NCBI GenBank assembly: GCA_002452215.1
Contig: DKCO01000020.1
Span: 1-8,965 of the forward strand
Direction: 5' to 3'
DNA from: Spirochaetales bacterium UBA6872
Lineage (GTDB): Bacteria; Spirochaetota; Spirochaetia; Sphaerochaetales; Sphaerochaetaceae
Length of the DNA: 8,965 nucleotides
Position 1 is the stretch's first letter. Each line of letters begins with the position of its first letter. This document shows, piece by piece, positions 1 through 7,512 of the stretch. The notes beneath the pieces were generated by a model. That model saw only the letters and a list, made by a program, of their open reading frames with translations. It made no database searches and was not told the DNA's origin. The translations under genes were made by a program, and so were the position numbers.

Positions 1-630
1 TTGGGTCGAGGAGGTTCATTTCCAGCTGAACTTAATTCAAGCAATAAGCGTTTCAATGTAAAAGACATAAAAGAGGGACTTCGTTATTCTCGTAGCGAAG
101 ACGACTTTATGTGGCTTGCTGAAGCTGGCGTAGCTATTCCTGTATATAATGTGGCGGAACCGTCGATTCCTCTTTTGCTAAATGAGAAAAGCTCACTTTT
201 CAAATTGTTTTTATCGGATGTCGGTATGCTTACAACTTTGTATGGAAAAGCTACCAAAATGCAACTTTTGCTAGATGCTGATGATATCAACAATGGTGCA
301 TTGTATGAAAATGTTGTTGCTCAAGAATTATACGCTCATGGTTTCAAGCTCTATTATTACAACAGCAAGAAGTTTGGGGAATTGGATTTTGTAATAGAGT
401 ACAAAGGCAAGGTTTTGCCAATAGAGGTAAAAAGCGGTAAAAGCTACCAAAGACACTCTGCTTTGAATAGTATTATGAAAGTACAAAACTATTCGATAGA
501 AGAAGCTTTTGTCTTGTCGAATTTCAACGTAGAGAAGAGAAACAATATCATTTATTACCCTATCTACATGGTAATGTTTCTTAGCAACGATGAGATAAAA
601 TTCCCAAAAATCGACTTGGAGAGTTTTTAA
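1..630 (+). CDS. DUF4143-type AAA ATPase, C-terminal part (5' end outside window)
   Basis: This is the C-terminal half of a large family of bacterial P-loop ATPases that end in a DUF4143 domain with a PD-(D/E)XK nuclease-like fold. Their cellular role is not established. The frame is open from the first base, and the first residues already match the middle of such proteins (SFPAEL, then NKRF, then WLAEAG), so the TTG at base 1 is not the true start. The ATPase domain, roughly 190 residues by family size, is missing. Visible landmarks are LYENVVAQEL at about residues 101-110 of this fragment, GELDFVIEY at 126-134 and PIEVKSGK at 140-147. D129, E142 and K144 form the D...ExK signature of the nuclease-like core. 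The gene ends 4 bases before the convergent MFS gene. The family call is confident; nuclease activity is inference. Confidence 0.85.
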   Translation: MGRGGSFPAELNSSNKRFNVKDIKEGLRYSRSEDDFMWLAEAGVAIPVYNVAEPSIPLLLNEKSSLFKLFLSDVGMLTTLYGKATKMQLLLDADDINNGALYENVVAQELYAHGFKLYYYNSKKFGELDFVIEYKGKVLPIEVKSGKSYQRHSALNSIMKVQNYSIEEAFVLSNFNVEKRNNIIYYPIYMVMFLSNDEIKFPKIDLESF

Positions 631-634
631 ATCC

Positions 635-1777
635 TTATTTCCCGCCTCTTTTCAGTTCTGTCGAAATTGTGACAATCAACAAGAATGCAAGCATGAAAAA
701 TGGCATGATCAATATGCTTGATCGAGATGATATAAGGCCAAAGATGGATGGCATGAATGTCGATCCGACATATGCTGACGCCATTTCAAGCCCCATTAGT
801 GTTGCTGATGCATTCTTGCCATATAAAAAAGGTGTTTGGTGAATCATCGATGGATATATTGGTCCAAAACCGATTCCCAAAATGAAGAGTGAGATATAAA
901 TCGACTTTGCGCCAAGTGTCGCAAGCGATAGGATTGCAACAAGGATTATACATAGTCCTAATCTGATCATTTTCTTGTCGCCAAGCTTGTCTGAGACAAT
1001 TCCTGATAGTATCCTTCCAGTTGTTATTCCCCAAAAGAGCAGTCCTGCAGCAGTTGCAGCTGAGGCTTCATCGAGTCCTCTCGAGACACTGTAGGCAGAT
1101 GACCATAGCATTGCTATGTTTTCCATTGAGCAATATCCAAAGAAGCCAATAAGAGCAAATGGGGCACCTCTTCTTTTCAAGGCATCCCTGTAGCTGATAT
1201 TTGCTTTTTCATCATTTGAATTCTCAACCTCTACTTCTTTTGCTTTGTTCCAAAGAGGCGAAGAGAACAGTAGTATTAGGCAAATGATACTCTGTATCGA
1301 GGCAATTGCCTTGTACCCGAAATCCCATGTCATGTTATGTGAAAATGCATATGCAAGTATAAATGGCCCAACTGTAGTTCCAATTCCCCAACTGGCATGT
1401 AGAAAACTCATTTGCCTTGCTTTGTAATGCATAGCTACATAGTTGTTTAGAGCTGAGTCTATTGAGCCTGCTCCCAGCCCTAAGATGAGCGCAATAGGAA
1501 TCAGCATGTAGAAGTTATTGATTTTGCTATAGCCAAAGAGGGCTATTGCTGTCAAAAAAGTCGAAAAAGTTACAATAGTGTGAGTCTTGAATCTCTTTGA
1601 TAGAAATGAGAATAAAAGAGAACTTATTACTGTACCTGAACAGCAAGTCATTGATAGGATGCCAGCAAAAGATAGAGGAACATCAAGTGTTTTGTGCATA
1701 CTTGGCCATGCGGCTCCAAGTACGGAATCCGGCAAGCCTAGTGAGATGAATGCAATGTAGATAATAGCGAGCAGCAT
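635..1777 (-). CDS. MFS permease, FucP/FHS-like sugar transporter type
   Basis: A 380-residue inner-membrane transporter of the major facilitator superfamily. It is hydrophobic throughout, with about 12 likely membrane spans, which is the usual size. It resembles the fucose-permease-like branch: GLGAGSIDSALNNYVA at 100-115 and LHASWGIGTTVGP at 126-138 are typical of that group, and a short charged loop (DKLGDKK) follows a later span in the second half. The ATG lies 3 bases after the amidohydrolase stop, with AAAGG inside the end of that gene as ribosome-binding site, so the two genes are very probably co-transcribed. The partner suggests the permease imports the substrate or exports the product of that hydrolase. 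The actual substrate cannot be read from sequence; a sugar or small organic acid is a guess. Confidence 0.8.
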   Translation of the reverse strand: MLLAIIYIAFISLGLPDSVLGAAWPSMHKTLDVPLSFAGILSMTCCSGTVISSLLFSFLSKRFKTHTIVTFSTFLTAIALFGYSKINNFYMLIPIALILGLGAGSIDSALNNYVAMHYKARQMSFLHASWGIGTTVGPFILAYAFSHNMTWDFGYKAIASIQSIICLILLFSSPLWNKAKEVEVENSNDEKANISYRDALKRRGAPFALIGFFGYCSMENIAMLWSSAYSVSRGLDEASAATAAGLLFWGITTGRILSGIVSDKLGDKKMIRLGLCIILVAILSLATLGAKSIYISLFILGIGFGPIYPSMIHQTPFLYGKNASATLMGLEMASAYVGSTFMPSIFGLISSRSSILIMPFFMLAFLLIVTISTELKRGGK

Positions 1778-1780
1778 TTT

Positions 1781-3061
1781 CTATAACCTTTGATTCAATG
1801 TGATTGCAACTTGCTTTTCATCAAATAGAAATGAAAAAGGGTTAGTACTTGCAAATAAATCAATCTCATCATCGTCAAATTGGGATTTTTCGAATATGGA
1901 ATAATATTCTGTGTATGATTCGACTTTCAAGAGATTCACTGAAAAATCAGATCCGAAAAGTATGTGTCTTTTTATTCTCTCTCGTTTATTGCTGTCAAGA
2001 GAGAGAAGGTACGAATGCAATCTTGTATAGAAATCAGGCATTGTGCCTGTGAATGACAGGTCTGCATAGACATTATCGAATTCGTCCATCAGCGAGATTA
2101 TCGACCTGAACCAAGGCGAGTATGGATAGCCTTTGGCTTTTGCTTGCAAGGATCTTACATCCCTGTTAGATGCATATGCATATTGTTTTCCGAAGTGAGC
2201 GAAATCTATAACAAGGTCTGGATAGTTTTCCAGTACAGTTCGCCATGAAGCCGGATCTGTATAGCGCCATGCAAGAGATGCTGCTATGCCTCTGAAGCCT
2301 TGATCGTCACAATGCGTGATTATGGGGATTCTGTTCTCTTGGCAAAATGAATATAAAATCCTATGCTTTTCCAATGTCTCACCATCTTCTGGCCATGGAT
2401 TGAAATCCAATGGAGGATAAATCTTGATTCCATAAAATGGCTTTGCTGGCAGAGTATGCTCCTTATGCATTTTATGTGATGTATTTATATATCGTGTTAG
2501 AAAATCGTCCAAGAACTTCAAGCTGTGGACTTTTGGGTTGATTCCCGCAAAAGGGTAGAACTCAAAGAGCCCATCTGGACAGTTCTTGTAGTAATGCCTC
2601 ATCCCTTCAACTGTCGCTTCAAGGTAGGCTGTCAATTTATCCTCTGCCGGCAATGAGTAGTAAATCTGATCTCTTTTCTCTGGATCTTGAGAGAAATCCA
2701 TCACAAGAGGAATCATTAGCATTTTATCATATTGCTTTGACCTGAAATGCAATTTCCCGTCCAATATATAAGGGAATTCTGGTTCATAACTCTTCTTTCT
2801 CTCGGATGTATAGTAACCTAGTAGATCCCTTTCCATCAGTTCCATCGTATCGCCAATTGGACGCGAAAAAGCAGCAAGTGTATTTTGAACTGTGTTTATG
2901 AAATTGTCTTTGACTAAAGACTTTGGTGTTATTATGTAGTTTGCTGTTGCGTTTGCATTCAGAAATTCTTGTGGCGAAGAGTACAACGAATTAATGAAAG
3001 CCGCAAAATTTGGCTCATTCATTGTCATTACATGAAAATGGCAATCTGCGAAATATCTCAT
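1781..3061 (-). CDS. Amidohydrolase-superfamily TIM-barrel metal-dependent hydrolase
   Basis: A 426-residue predicted cytoplasmic hydrolase of the amidohydrolase superfamily (Amidohydro_2-like). Metal-site candidates are in family order: DCHFH with H8 and H10 on the first strand, K213 in GIKIYP, H250 in ITHCDD, H289 in FAHFG and D372 in FGSDF. The last is the usual catalytic Asp. A conserved-looking TNPFSFLF follows near 406-413, where the family often has its C-terminal Asn. I chose the ATG at 3061. An upstream in-frame TTG (3079) would add 6 residues, but the HxH motif normally follows the start closely and no ribosome site supports the TTG. The Shine-Dalgarno sequence is weak for both (AAAG just upstream of the ATG). 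It is first in a two-gene unit with the MFS permease. The substrate is unknown; decarboxylase or lactonase activity is also possible in this superfamily. Confidence 0.8.
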   Translation of the reverse strand: MRYFADCHFHVMTMNEPNFAAFINSLYSSPQEFLNANATANYIITPKSLVKDNFINTVQNTLAAFSRPIGDTMELMERDLLGYYTSERKKSYEPEFPYILDGKLHFRSKQYDKMLMIPLVMDFSQDPEKRDQIYYSLPAEDKLTAYLEATVEGMRHYYKNCPDGLFEFYPFAGINPKVHSLKFLDDFLTRYINTSHKMHKEHTLPAKPFYGIKIYPPLDFNPWPEDGETLEKHRILYSFCQENRIPIITHCDDQGFRGIAASLAWRYTDPASWRTVLENYPDLVIDFAHFGKQYAYASNRDVRSLQAKAKGYPYSPWFRSIISLMDEFDNVYADLSFTGTMPDFYTRLHSYLLSLDSNKRERIKRHILFGSDFSVNLLKVESYTEYYSIFEKSQFDDDEIDLFASTNPFSFLFDEKQVAITLNQRL

Positions 3062-3447
3062 GGCTTTAAAATAACACAAACAATGTTGCTGTTGTAGATG
3101 TTTTCGAATTAAAGGGCTTTTCGTTCATAAGTGTTGTTAAAACGATGTGCATTGGATAACCTTCTTTTGTTCGCAATATCTTTCCAGACAGAAAAATTAC
3201 GAGGATGGATTATATCAAGCGTAGAGATTTCTTTGTCTTTAGCTAGACTATGACATTTTTAGTCTGTTTATTTTCCCATATCTCTATTTGGGCATTTGCA
3301 GCTCAAGTCTTATTGTCATTGATCGCAACTCGAACAATCTATTGATGCTAGTCATCTCTTATCATTCTTCGTTTTTCCTAACTGGATGCCATCTTCAAAA
3401 ACCTATATCTTCACTATGCATGAAGTTGCACTAAAAGAGGTATTGAA
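3062..3447. other. Intergenic region between the amidohydrolase gene and glnS
   Basis: About 385 bases without a supportable gene. Frames on both strands are broken by stops. It holds the candidate extended -10 (3209-3217), the small AGACTA/TAGTCT inverted repeat (3245-3265), and on the left the roughly 140-nt leader of the amidohydrolase transcript. I see no tRNA, riboswitch core or longer hairpin. Confidence 0.5.
3209..3217 (-). promoter_or_regulatory. Extended -10 promoter for the amidohydrolase-MFS operon
   Basis: On the minus strand this reads TGATATAAT, a perfect TGnTATAAT extended -10. No good -35 is present at 16-18 bases (GACAAA at 17), which extended -10 promoters tolerate. Initiation would be near 3202, giving a leader of about 140 nt before the ATG at 3061. 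A small inverted repeat, AGACTA/TAGTCT (3245-3250 and 3260-3265), lies just upstream and could be a regulator site. Confidence 0.4.
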
Positions 3448-3475
3448 AATCCTTCTTGCAAAAACAAGAAGGATT
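3448..3475 (-). terminator. Hairpin terminator of glnS
   Basis: A perfect 11-bp inverted repeat, AATCCTTCTTG at 3448-3458 and CAAGAAGGATT at 3465-3475, with a 6-base loop. On the minus strand it begins 13 bases after the glnS stop and ends in a short T-run (GGATTTTC). That orientation fits an intrinsic terminator for glnS. There is no T-run on the plus side, so the call is strand-specific. Confidence 0.75.
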
Positions 3476-3488
3476 GGATTGTTTGCTT

Positions 3489-5186
3489 TTATAAGCCCAT
3501 CTTGGCTTTCATCTTGGACCAGCTGTCTTTAAGCGTGACTGTCCTATTGAATACCATGTGATCATCTGTTGAGTCTTTGTTATCTACGCAATAGTATCCA
3601 TTTCGTATGAATTGCAAATACTCACCAGGACGTGATTTCTTTCCTTCAAGCTCGATATATGCCTTTGGGATAACAATCAACGAATCTGGATTCAAGTCAT
3701 CAAGATAGTTTCCTGTAGCACCTCCAGGGTTCTCTGCTTTGAAGAGCTTGTCATATTGCCTTACTTCAGCTTCAAGCACATGATCTGCTGAAACCCAATG
3801 TGATGTACCCTTTACTTTCCTGCCGTCTGGAGTTGTACCCCCTCTGGACTCTGGATCGTATGTACAGTGTACAGCAACTATGTTGCCATTCTCGTCCTTG
3901 TCGACTGTTGTTGCTTTTACATAGTAAGCATACTTGAGCCTTATCTCGTTTCCCGGGTATAACCTATGATAACCCTTTACAGGAATTTCCATAAAGTCTT
4001 CTTTCTCTATGTAAAGCTCTTTTGTAAATGCAACATCATGTGTGCCTGAATTCGGATCCTCTGGATTATTCTCGGCTTTGAAGTATTCAACCTTATCTTC
4101 TGGATAGTTGTCGATTATAAGCTTAATTGGGTCAAGAACTGCCATAAGCCTTTTTGCTCTCTTGTTAAGGTCTTCTCTTACGCAAAATTCCATCAACGAA
4201 TAGTCAACTACGCCTTCGACTTTTGCAACTCCGACACGAGAGATGAAATCCTTCATCGATTCAGGAGAGTATCCTCTTCTTCTTATTCCAGAGATTGTAG
4301 GCATTCTTGGGTCATCCCAACCAGTTACGAATTTATTGTTGACAAGATACAACAGCTTTCGCTTGCTCATCAGACAATAGTTGATATTCAAACGAGCAAA
4401 TTCGTATTGATGGGGAGTGTGGTCGATATTGTCGATGCTTGTCGCCCAATCATAAGCTGGTCGATGATCCTCGAATTCCAGTGTGCAAATAGAGTGCGTT
4501 ATTCCTTCGATTGCATCTGAAATTGGATGTGTGAAATCATACATCGGATAGATGCACCACTTGTTTCCTGTTCGTGGATGTTCAGCAAACTTTATCCTGT
4601 AAAGAGCAGGGTCCCTTAGGTTTATGTTTGGAGATGCCATATCGATCTTAGCACGAAGTGTATATTTTCCTTCTGGGAATTCACCATTCTTCATTCGCAA
4701 GAATAGATCCATGTTTTCTTCTATAGGACGATCTCTGTCAGGAGAGTTCTTTCCAGGTTCTGTAAGAGTTCCTCTGTACTCTTTCATCTCTTCAGGCGTG
4801 AGTGAATCGACATATGCTTTGCCCTTCCTGATCAAGTCAAGCGCAATCTCATAAAGCTGGTCATAGTAGTCTGATGCATAGTATTCATGCTTTCCCCAGT
4901 CAAATCCAAGCCATTTAATATCTTCCTTGATTGAGTTTATGTACTCCATATCCTCTTTTGCTGGGTTTGTGTCGTCAAGCCTCAAATGGCATCTTCCTTT
5001 GTACTTTTCAGCAAGTCCAAAGTTTATGCATATGCTTTTGATGTGTCCGATATGCAAATATCCATTTGGTTCAGGAGGGAAACGAGTGACTATTGTATTA
5101 TTTGGCACTCGACCGGCGGCAAGGTCATCTTCGATGATCTTTTCAAGGAAATTCAAGGGTTTGGTTTCCTTTACTTCTTCTTCCAT
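3489..5186 (-). CDS. glnS: Glutaminyl-tRNA synthetase (GlnRS)
   Basis: A class Ib aminoacyl-tRNA synthetase that charges tRNA-Gln with glutamine in the cytoplasm. The 565-residue length is close to the 554 of E. coli GlnRS. The HIGH motif lies in PPEPNGYLHIGH (HIGH at 45-48 from the ATG). The KMSKS-type loop is LMSKRK at about 272-277, followed by GWDDPRMPTISGIRRRGY, which is very characteristic of GlnRS rather than GluRS. The C-terminal beta-barrel anticodon-binding part is complete and ends in WSKMKAKMGL. I start at the ATG at 5186, because AAGGAG sits 7 bases before it; the in-frame TTG two codons upstream would overlap that site. Presence of GlnRS indicates direct Gln-tRNA charging. The gene is monocistronic, with its own promoter and terminator. 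Confidence 0.97.
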   Translation of the reverse strand: MEEEVKETKPLNFLEKIIEDDLAAGRVPNNTIVTRFPPEPNGYLHIGHIKSICINFGLAEKYKGRCHLRLDDTNPAKEDMEYINSIKEDIKWLGFDWGKHEYYASDYYDQLYEIALDLIRKGKAYVDSLTPEEMKEYRGTLTEPGKNSPDRDRPIEENMDLFLRMKNGEFPEGKYTLRAKIDMASPNINLRDPALYRIKFAEHPRTGNKWCIYPMYDFTHPISDAIEGITHSICTLEFEDHRPAYDWATSIDNIDHTPHQYEFARLNINYCLMSKRKLLYLVNNKFVTGWDDPRMPTISGIRRRGYSPESMKDFISRVGVAKVEGVVDYSLMEFCVREDLNKRAKRLMAVLDPIKLIIDNYPEDKVEYFKAENNPEDPNSGTHDVAFTKELYIEKEDFMEIPVKGYHRLYPGNEIRLKYAYYVKATTVDKDENGNIVAVHCTYDPESRGGTTPDGRKVKGTSHWVSADHVLEAEVRQYDKLFKAENPGGATGNYLDDLNPDSLIVIPKAYIELEGKKSRPGEYLQFIRNGYYCVDNKDSTDDHMVFNRTVTLKDSWSKMKAKMGL

Positions 5187-5230
5187 ATTCAAACTCCTTC
5201 GTGCCTTTCAAAGGGCATTAAGATGGTTTA

Positions 5231-5239
5231 ACTATAGCA
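5231..5239 (-). promoter_or_regulatory. Extended -10 promoter of glnS
   Basis: The minus strand reads TGCTATAGT, a TGn extended -10 with one mismatch to TATAAT. Initiation near 5224 would give a leader of about 38 nt that includes the AAGGAG ribosome site. The -35 hexamer at 17 bases (TTCTAC) is poor. Confidence 0.45.
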
Positions 5240-5348
5240 TTATTCAAGCAATAGTAGAACTAGCTGGCGCCTATGAATGCAAATAGAAAAACTTCAAGGA
5301 CTGGATGTTTTAAGATGATTTTCAGGTAAATCGAATAGTTTGTATGAG

Positions 5349-5433
5349 GTTATTGCAAACGAATATCGATAGAAAGTCATTTTTTCTAAGAGAATCGAAA
5401 AACTATAAGACACCGCTTTGGTTTTGCAATAAC
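5349..5433. repeat. Widely spaced 11-bp perfect inverted repeat between divergent genes
   Basis: GTTATTGCAAA at 5349-5359 and its exact reverse complement TTTGCAATAAC at 5423-5433, 63 bases apart. They lie in the 350-base gap between the divergent glnS and CAT-fold genes. The spacing is too wide for a simple dimer operator, but two half-sites or a looping arrangement are possible. The rest of the gap (5187-5538) shows no gene. Confidence 0.45.
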
Positions 5434-5538
5434 TTGATATAAATCTTGACATTGGATAAAAATGCTTCAACTTTTACACTTTTTGTACTATGTAATAATA
5501 GATTGATATGCAAAAACGATTTATCATAGCTACTGTAT

Positions 5539-6396
5539 ATGTCAAAAAGAATAAAGGAAGGAAGAAGACTAAAGACTTTGGATCCCTTTGCATCTATCAT
5601 TCCATACATAATGGTTGAGAGAGGGGAGTGCCAAAACCATTTTGAAGGTAGCCTTAAGGTAGAAAAAGCAGAGGAGCTTATACGTACATTACGCTCGCAA
5701 GGATATGATGGGATAGGTGTTTTGCATATAATTCTTGCATCATATGTTCGCACTATCTCGCAGCGTCCAGCAATAAACAGGTTTATCAGAGGTCAGAAGA
5801 TCTATGCTAGAAATGATATAGTTGTGAACATGGATATAAAAAGAAAGATGAAGCTTAATGAACCGAATACTACCGTGAAATTCCACTTCAAGCCTTCTGA
5901 TACACTTTATGATGTCTATGCGACAGTCAATGATACATTAGAGAAAGCTTTTAATGCACCAACGAACACAGATGCTGTTGCATCGATAATAATCAATTGC
6001 ATGCCTGGGATAATGAAGAAATTTGCAATCTGGTTTCTGAAGCTTGTATATTATTTCGGTCTCTTGCCATCAGCACTCATTGAAGCATCGCCTTTCCATG
6101 GATCTATGTTCGTAACCAATATGGCATCTTTGAATATTAGAGCTGTAACACATCATCTATATAACTTTGGAAGTGTTCCTGTTTTCTTGGCCTTTGGAGC
6201 AAAAAGAACAGCTGTGGAGTATGATCGGAAAGGGAATATGAAGGTTGAAAGGGTTATCGATTATATTGTCAATATCGATGAAAGGATATGCGATGGCTTT
6301 TACTTTGCATCAGCAGCAAAGATAATGAGGGACAATTTCGAGAATCCAGAGCTGTTGTTAGTCCCTCCGATGAAGATTTTGGAAGATATTCGCTAG
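5539..6396 (+). CDS. CAT-fold / 2-oxoacid dehydrogenase E2-like acyltransferase homologue
   Basis: A 285-residue protein resembling the catalytic domain of dihydrolipoamide acyltransferases and chloramphenicol acetyltransferase. It has no lipoyl or E1/E3-binding domains before it. Matching elements are FVTNMASLNI (191-200, the TISNLG-like strand), the Pro/Phe-Gly stretch at about 213-220, and VNIDERICDGFYFA (244-257), which corresponds to the family's DHRxxDG active site. Here the catalytic His is Glu (E248), while D252 and G253 are kept. Stand-alone homologues with this change are, from memory, widespread, so it is probably not a fresh mutation. Normal CoA acyl transfer is doubtful. No Shine-Dalgarno precedes the ATG. 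A TATCAT -10-like hexamer at 5522-5527 would give a leader of only about 4 nt; a weaker AATAAT preceded by TGT (5491-5499) would give about 33 nt. Confidence 0.75.
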   Translation: MSKRIKEGRRLKTLDPFASIIPYIMVERGECQNHFEGSLKVEKAEELIRTLRSQGYDGIGVLHIILASYVRTISQRPAINRFIRGQKIYARNDIVVNMDIKRKMKLNEPNTTVKFHFKPSDTLYDVYATVNDTLEKAFNAPTNTDAVASIIINCMPGIMKKFAIWFLKLVYYFGLLPSALIEASPFHGSMFVTNMASLNIRAVTHHLYNFGSVPVFLAFGAKRTAVEYDRKGNMKVERVIDYIVNIDERICDGFYFASAAKIMRDNFENPELLLVPPMKILEDIR

Positions 6397-6854
6397 AAGA
6401 CTTCTATATATGTTTTGCCCTTTCCGGATGACAAAGCCCCAAACGATGCTGATCCTTGGAATGCTTGGTTTGATATTGTGATTATATCATTGTCATTTTC
6501 AACATCGATGAATTTTAATCTTTGACCATTCTTCTCAAGCACTATAGTGTTTCCTATATTCTTTTCAATAGACAACTCCAGAGTGAAAAGCTTTCCTTTT
6601 ATGCCACTTTTTGAAAAAAGGATATAGTCGTTTGGAGTATGCAAGAATAGAAAATTCGAAGTGACATCTCCCTCGTTTTTTATTAAGAGTTTGATTTTTC
6701 CTTCCTCTCCAAGTGTGAACATAACGCAAAGTTCGTCCTTTCCTTCATATGAGTACGAGTGAAGTGTTGTGATAACGTGCTTTGGATGCTTAAGCCAAGT
6801 TGCTTTTCCTGTATTCATGTCAAAGATTATATGTTTATTTTGCTTTTTTGGCAT
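6393..6854 (-). CDS. Unrecognised 153-aa protein, probably beta-rich
   Basis: I do not recognise this family. The protein is 153 residues long, lacks a signal peptide or membrane span, and alternates short hydrophobic strands with charged turns (for example KIKLLIKNEGD, FTLELSIEK, TIVLEKNGQRLKFIDVEND). This suggests an all-beta fold. It ends in a Gly/Ser-rich stretch, GALSSGKGKTYIEVF. The G-S-G-K part is not in a P-loop context, so I do not call nucleotide binding. Its stop overlaps the convergent CAT-fold gene's stop in the palindrome CTAG (6393-6396). Its start is 20 bp from the divergent PfkB-like gene. No Shine-Dalgarno is present; a TATTAT hexamer at 6864-6869 on its strand would start transcription about 3 nt before the ATG. 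Frame length and codon pattern support a real gene. Confidence 0.65.
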   Translation of the reverse strand: MPKKQNKHIIFDMNTGKATWLKHPKHVITTLHSYSYEGKDELCVMFTLGEEGKIKLLIKNEGDVTSNFLFLHTPNDYILFSKSGIKGKLFTLELSIEKNIGNTIVLEKNGQRLKFIDVENDNDIITISNQAFQGSASFGALSSGKGKTYIEVF

Positions 6855-6868
6855 CTGGATTCTATAAT
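6840..6868 (+). promoter_or_regulatory. Promoter of the PfkB-like gene, predicting a leaderless mRNA
   Basis: TTGCTT (6840-6845), exactly 17 bases, then a perfect TATAAT (6863-6868). Initiation 7 bases downstream falls at 6875, the A of the ATG, and no ribosome-binding site precedes that ATG. The same -10 DNA reads TATTAT on the minus strand (6864-6869), placed to serve the divergent 153-aa gene; I see no good minus-strand -35 for it. Confidence 0.6.
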
Positions 6869-6874
6869 AGCGAT

Positions 6875-7480
6875 ATGAATTTGATAATAGGTGAGATCAT
6901 AGCTGATTTCTCAGAGTGCAAGATTGATGGCAATAGCTTTTACCAAGAGAGTTTTTCCGGCTCGATTATAGATTTTGCTGAGACCTTGAAAGAAGGCGGA
7001 AAGGACTTCGAGATTGTTACCAAGCTTGGTTCTGATAAGCTTGCAAAGACAGAAGAGAACGCAATATATGAGCTTTATAGAAAGGACATGAAGTACTCGA
7101 TATCCTCTCCATATCTCTCTCCTGTGGCAATTGATGGCGATTTGAGGCTTAAATCAACAGCTGTTGCAACTATTTCTACTGAGGAGCTAGAGTTTGCAAT
7201 CCAGCCACTAAAGCCAACAAGTATTTTGCTCTCTGGAGCGCTGTTGTCGCTCAATCCATCTGGAAGTGCAATAGTGGACTGCCTTTGTTTTTTAGATCAG
7301 AGGCCAAAGGTTTTCATAGATTTGATGGCTGAAGCCTCTTTTTATTATTCAATGGAGATCTTGAAGAAGAATGTCGATACACTATCTGCGACTCTTGATA
7401 CATATCTTCTTGGGGATGTAGTGTCGTCTGAAAAGGCGAAGAGAATAGAGAAAAGCCATCTTTGCGACTATCTGGAATAG
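6875..7480 (+). CDS. Short, degenerate PfkB-family sugar-kinase homologue
   Basis: A 201-residue protein matching the N-terminal two thirds of PfkB/ribokinase-family kinases (normally about 300). Matching points are the opening strand MNLIIGEIIADF (like VxxIGExxxDF), VTKLGSD near 47-53 (like xGKVGxD), and SILLSGALLSLNPSGSA, which resembles the fructokinase FGSISL.EPxGSA stretch. The next strand has VFIDLMAEA where kinases have the DPNxR motif. The N-terminal Gly-Gly-Asn sugar-binding loop is replaced, and the C-terminal GAGD catalytic and ATP-binding domain is absent. It is therefore unlikely to be an active kinase. I start at 6875, because an in-frame upstream start (6800) overlaps the divergent gene and lacks homology. 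An IS end begins 43 bases after the stop, so loss of the C-terminus by rearrangement is possible, but a stable shortened paralogue is equally possible. Confidence 0.65.
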   Translation: MNLIIGEIIADFSECKIDGNSFYQESFSGSIIDFAETLKEGGKDFEIVTKLGSDKLAKTEENAIYELYRKDMKYSISSPYLSPVAIDGDLRLKSTAVATISTEELEFAIQPLKPTSILLSGALLSLNPSGSAIVDCLCFLDQRPKVFIDLMAEASFYYSMEILKKNVDTLSATLDTYLLGDVVSSEKAKRIEKSHLCDYLE

Positions 7481-7512
7481 CCTAGATTATTTTCAAAAGC
7501 ATAGGATATTCC
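7474..7512. repeat. Imperfect 11-bp inverted repeat at the end of the PfkB-like gene
   Basis: GGAATAGCCTA (7474-7484) and TAGGATATTCC (7502-7512) pair with one mismatch around a 17-base loop, spanning the stop codon. No T-run follows on the plus strand, so it is only a weak terminator candidate. It may limit read-through into the IS remnant. Confidence 0.35.

Noticed and set aside
3062..3079. TTG start for the amidohydrolase adding six residues.
   Set aside because: No ribosome site, and the HxH motif normally lies within the first dozen residues, as it does from the ATG at 3061.
5187..5192. TTG start for glnS two codons upstream of the ATG.
   Set aside because: It overlaps the spacing of the AAGGAG site, which is correctly placed only for the ATG at 5186.
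5403..5753. A 116-codon minus-strand open frame.
   Set aside because: It is largely antisense to the 5' end of the CAT-fold gene, which has clear homology; no ribosome site.
6800..6874. Upstream in-frame start of the PfkB-like gene.
   Set aside because: It would overlap the divergent gene by 55 bases, adds non-homologous residues and lies upstream of the TATAAT promoter.
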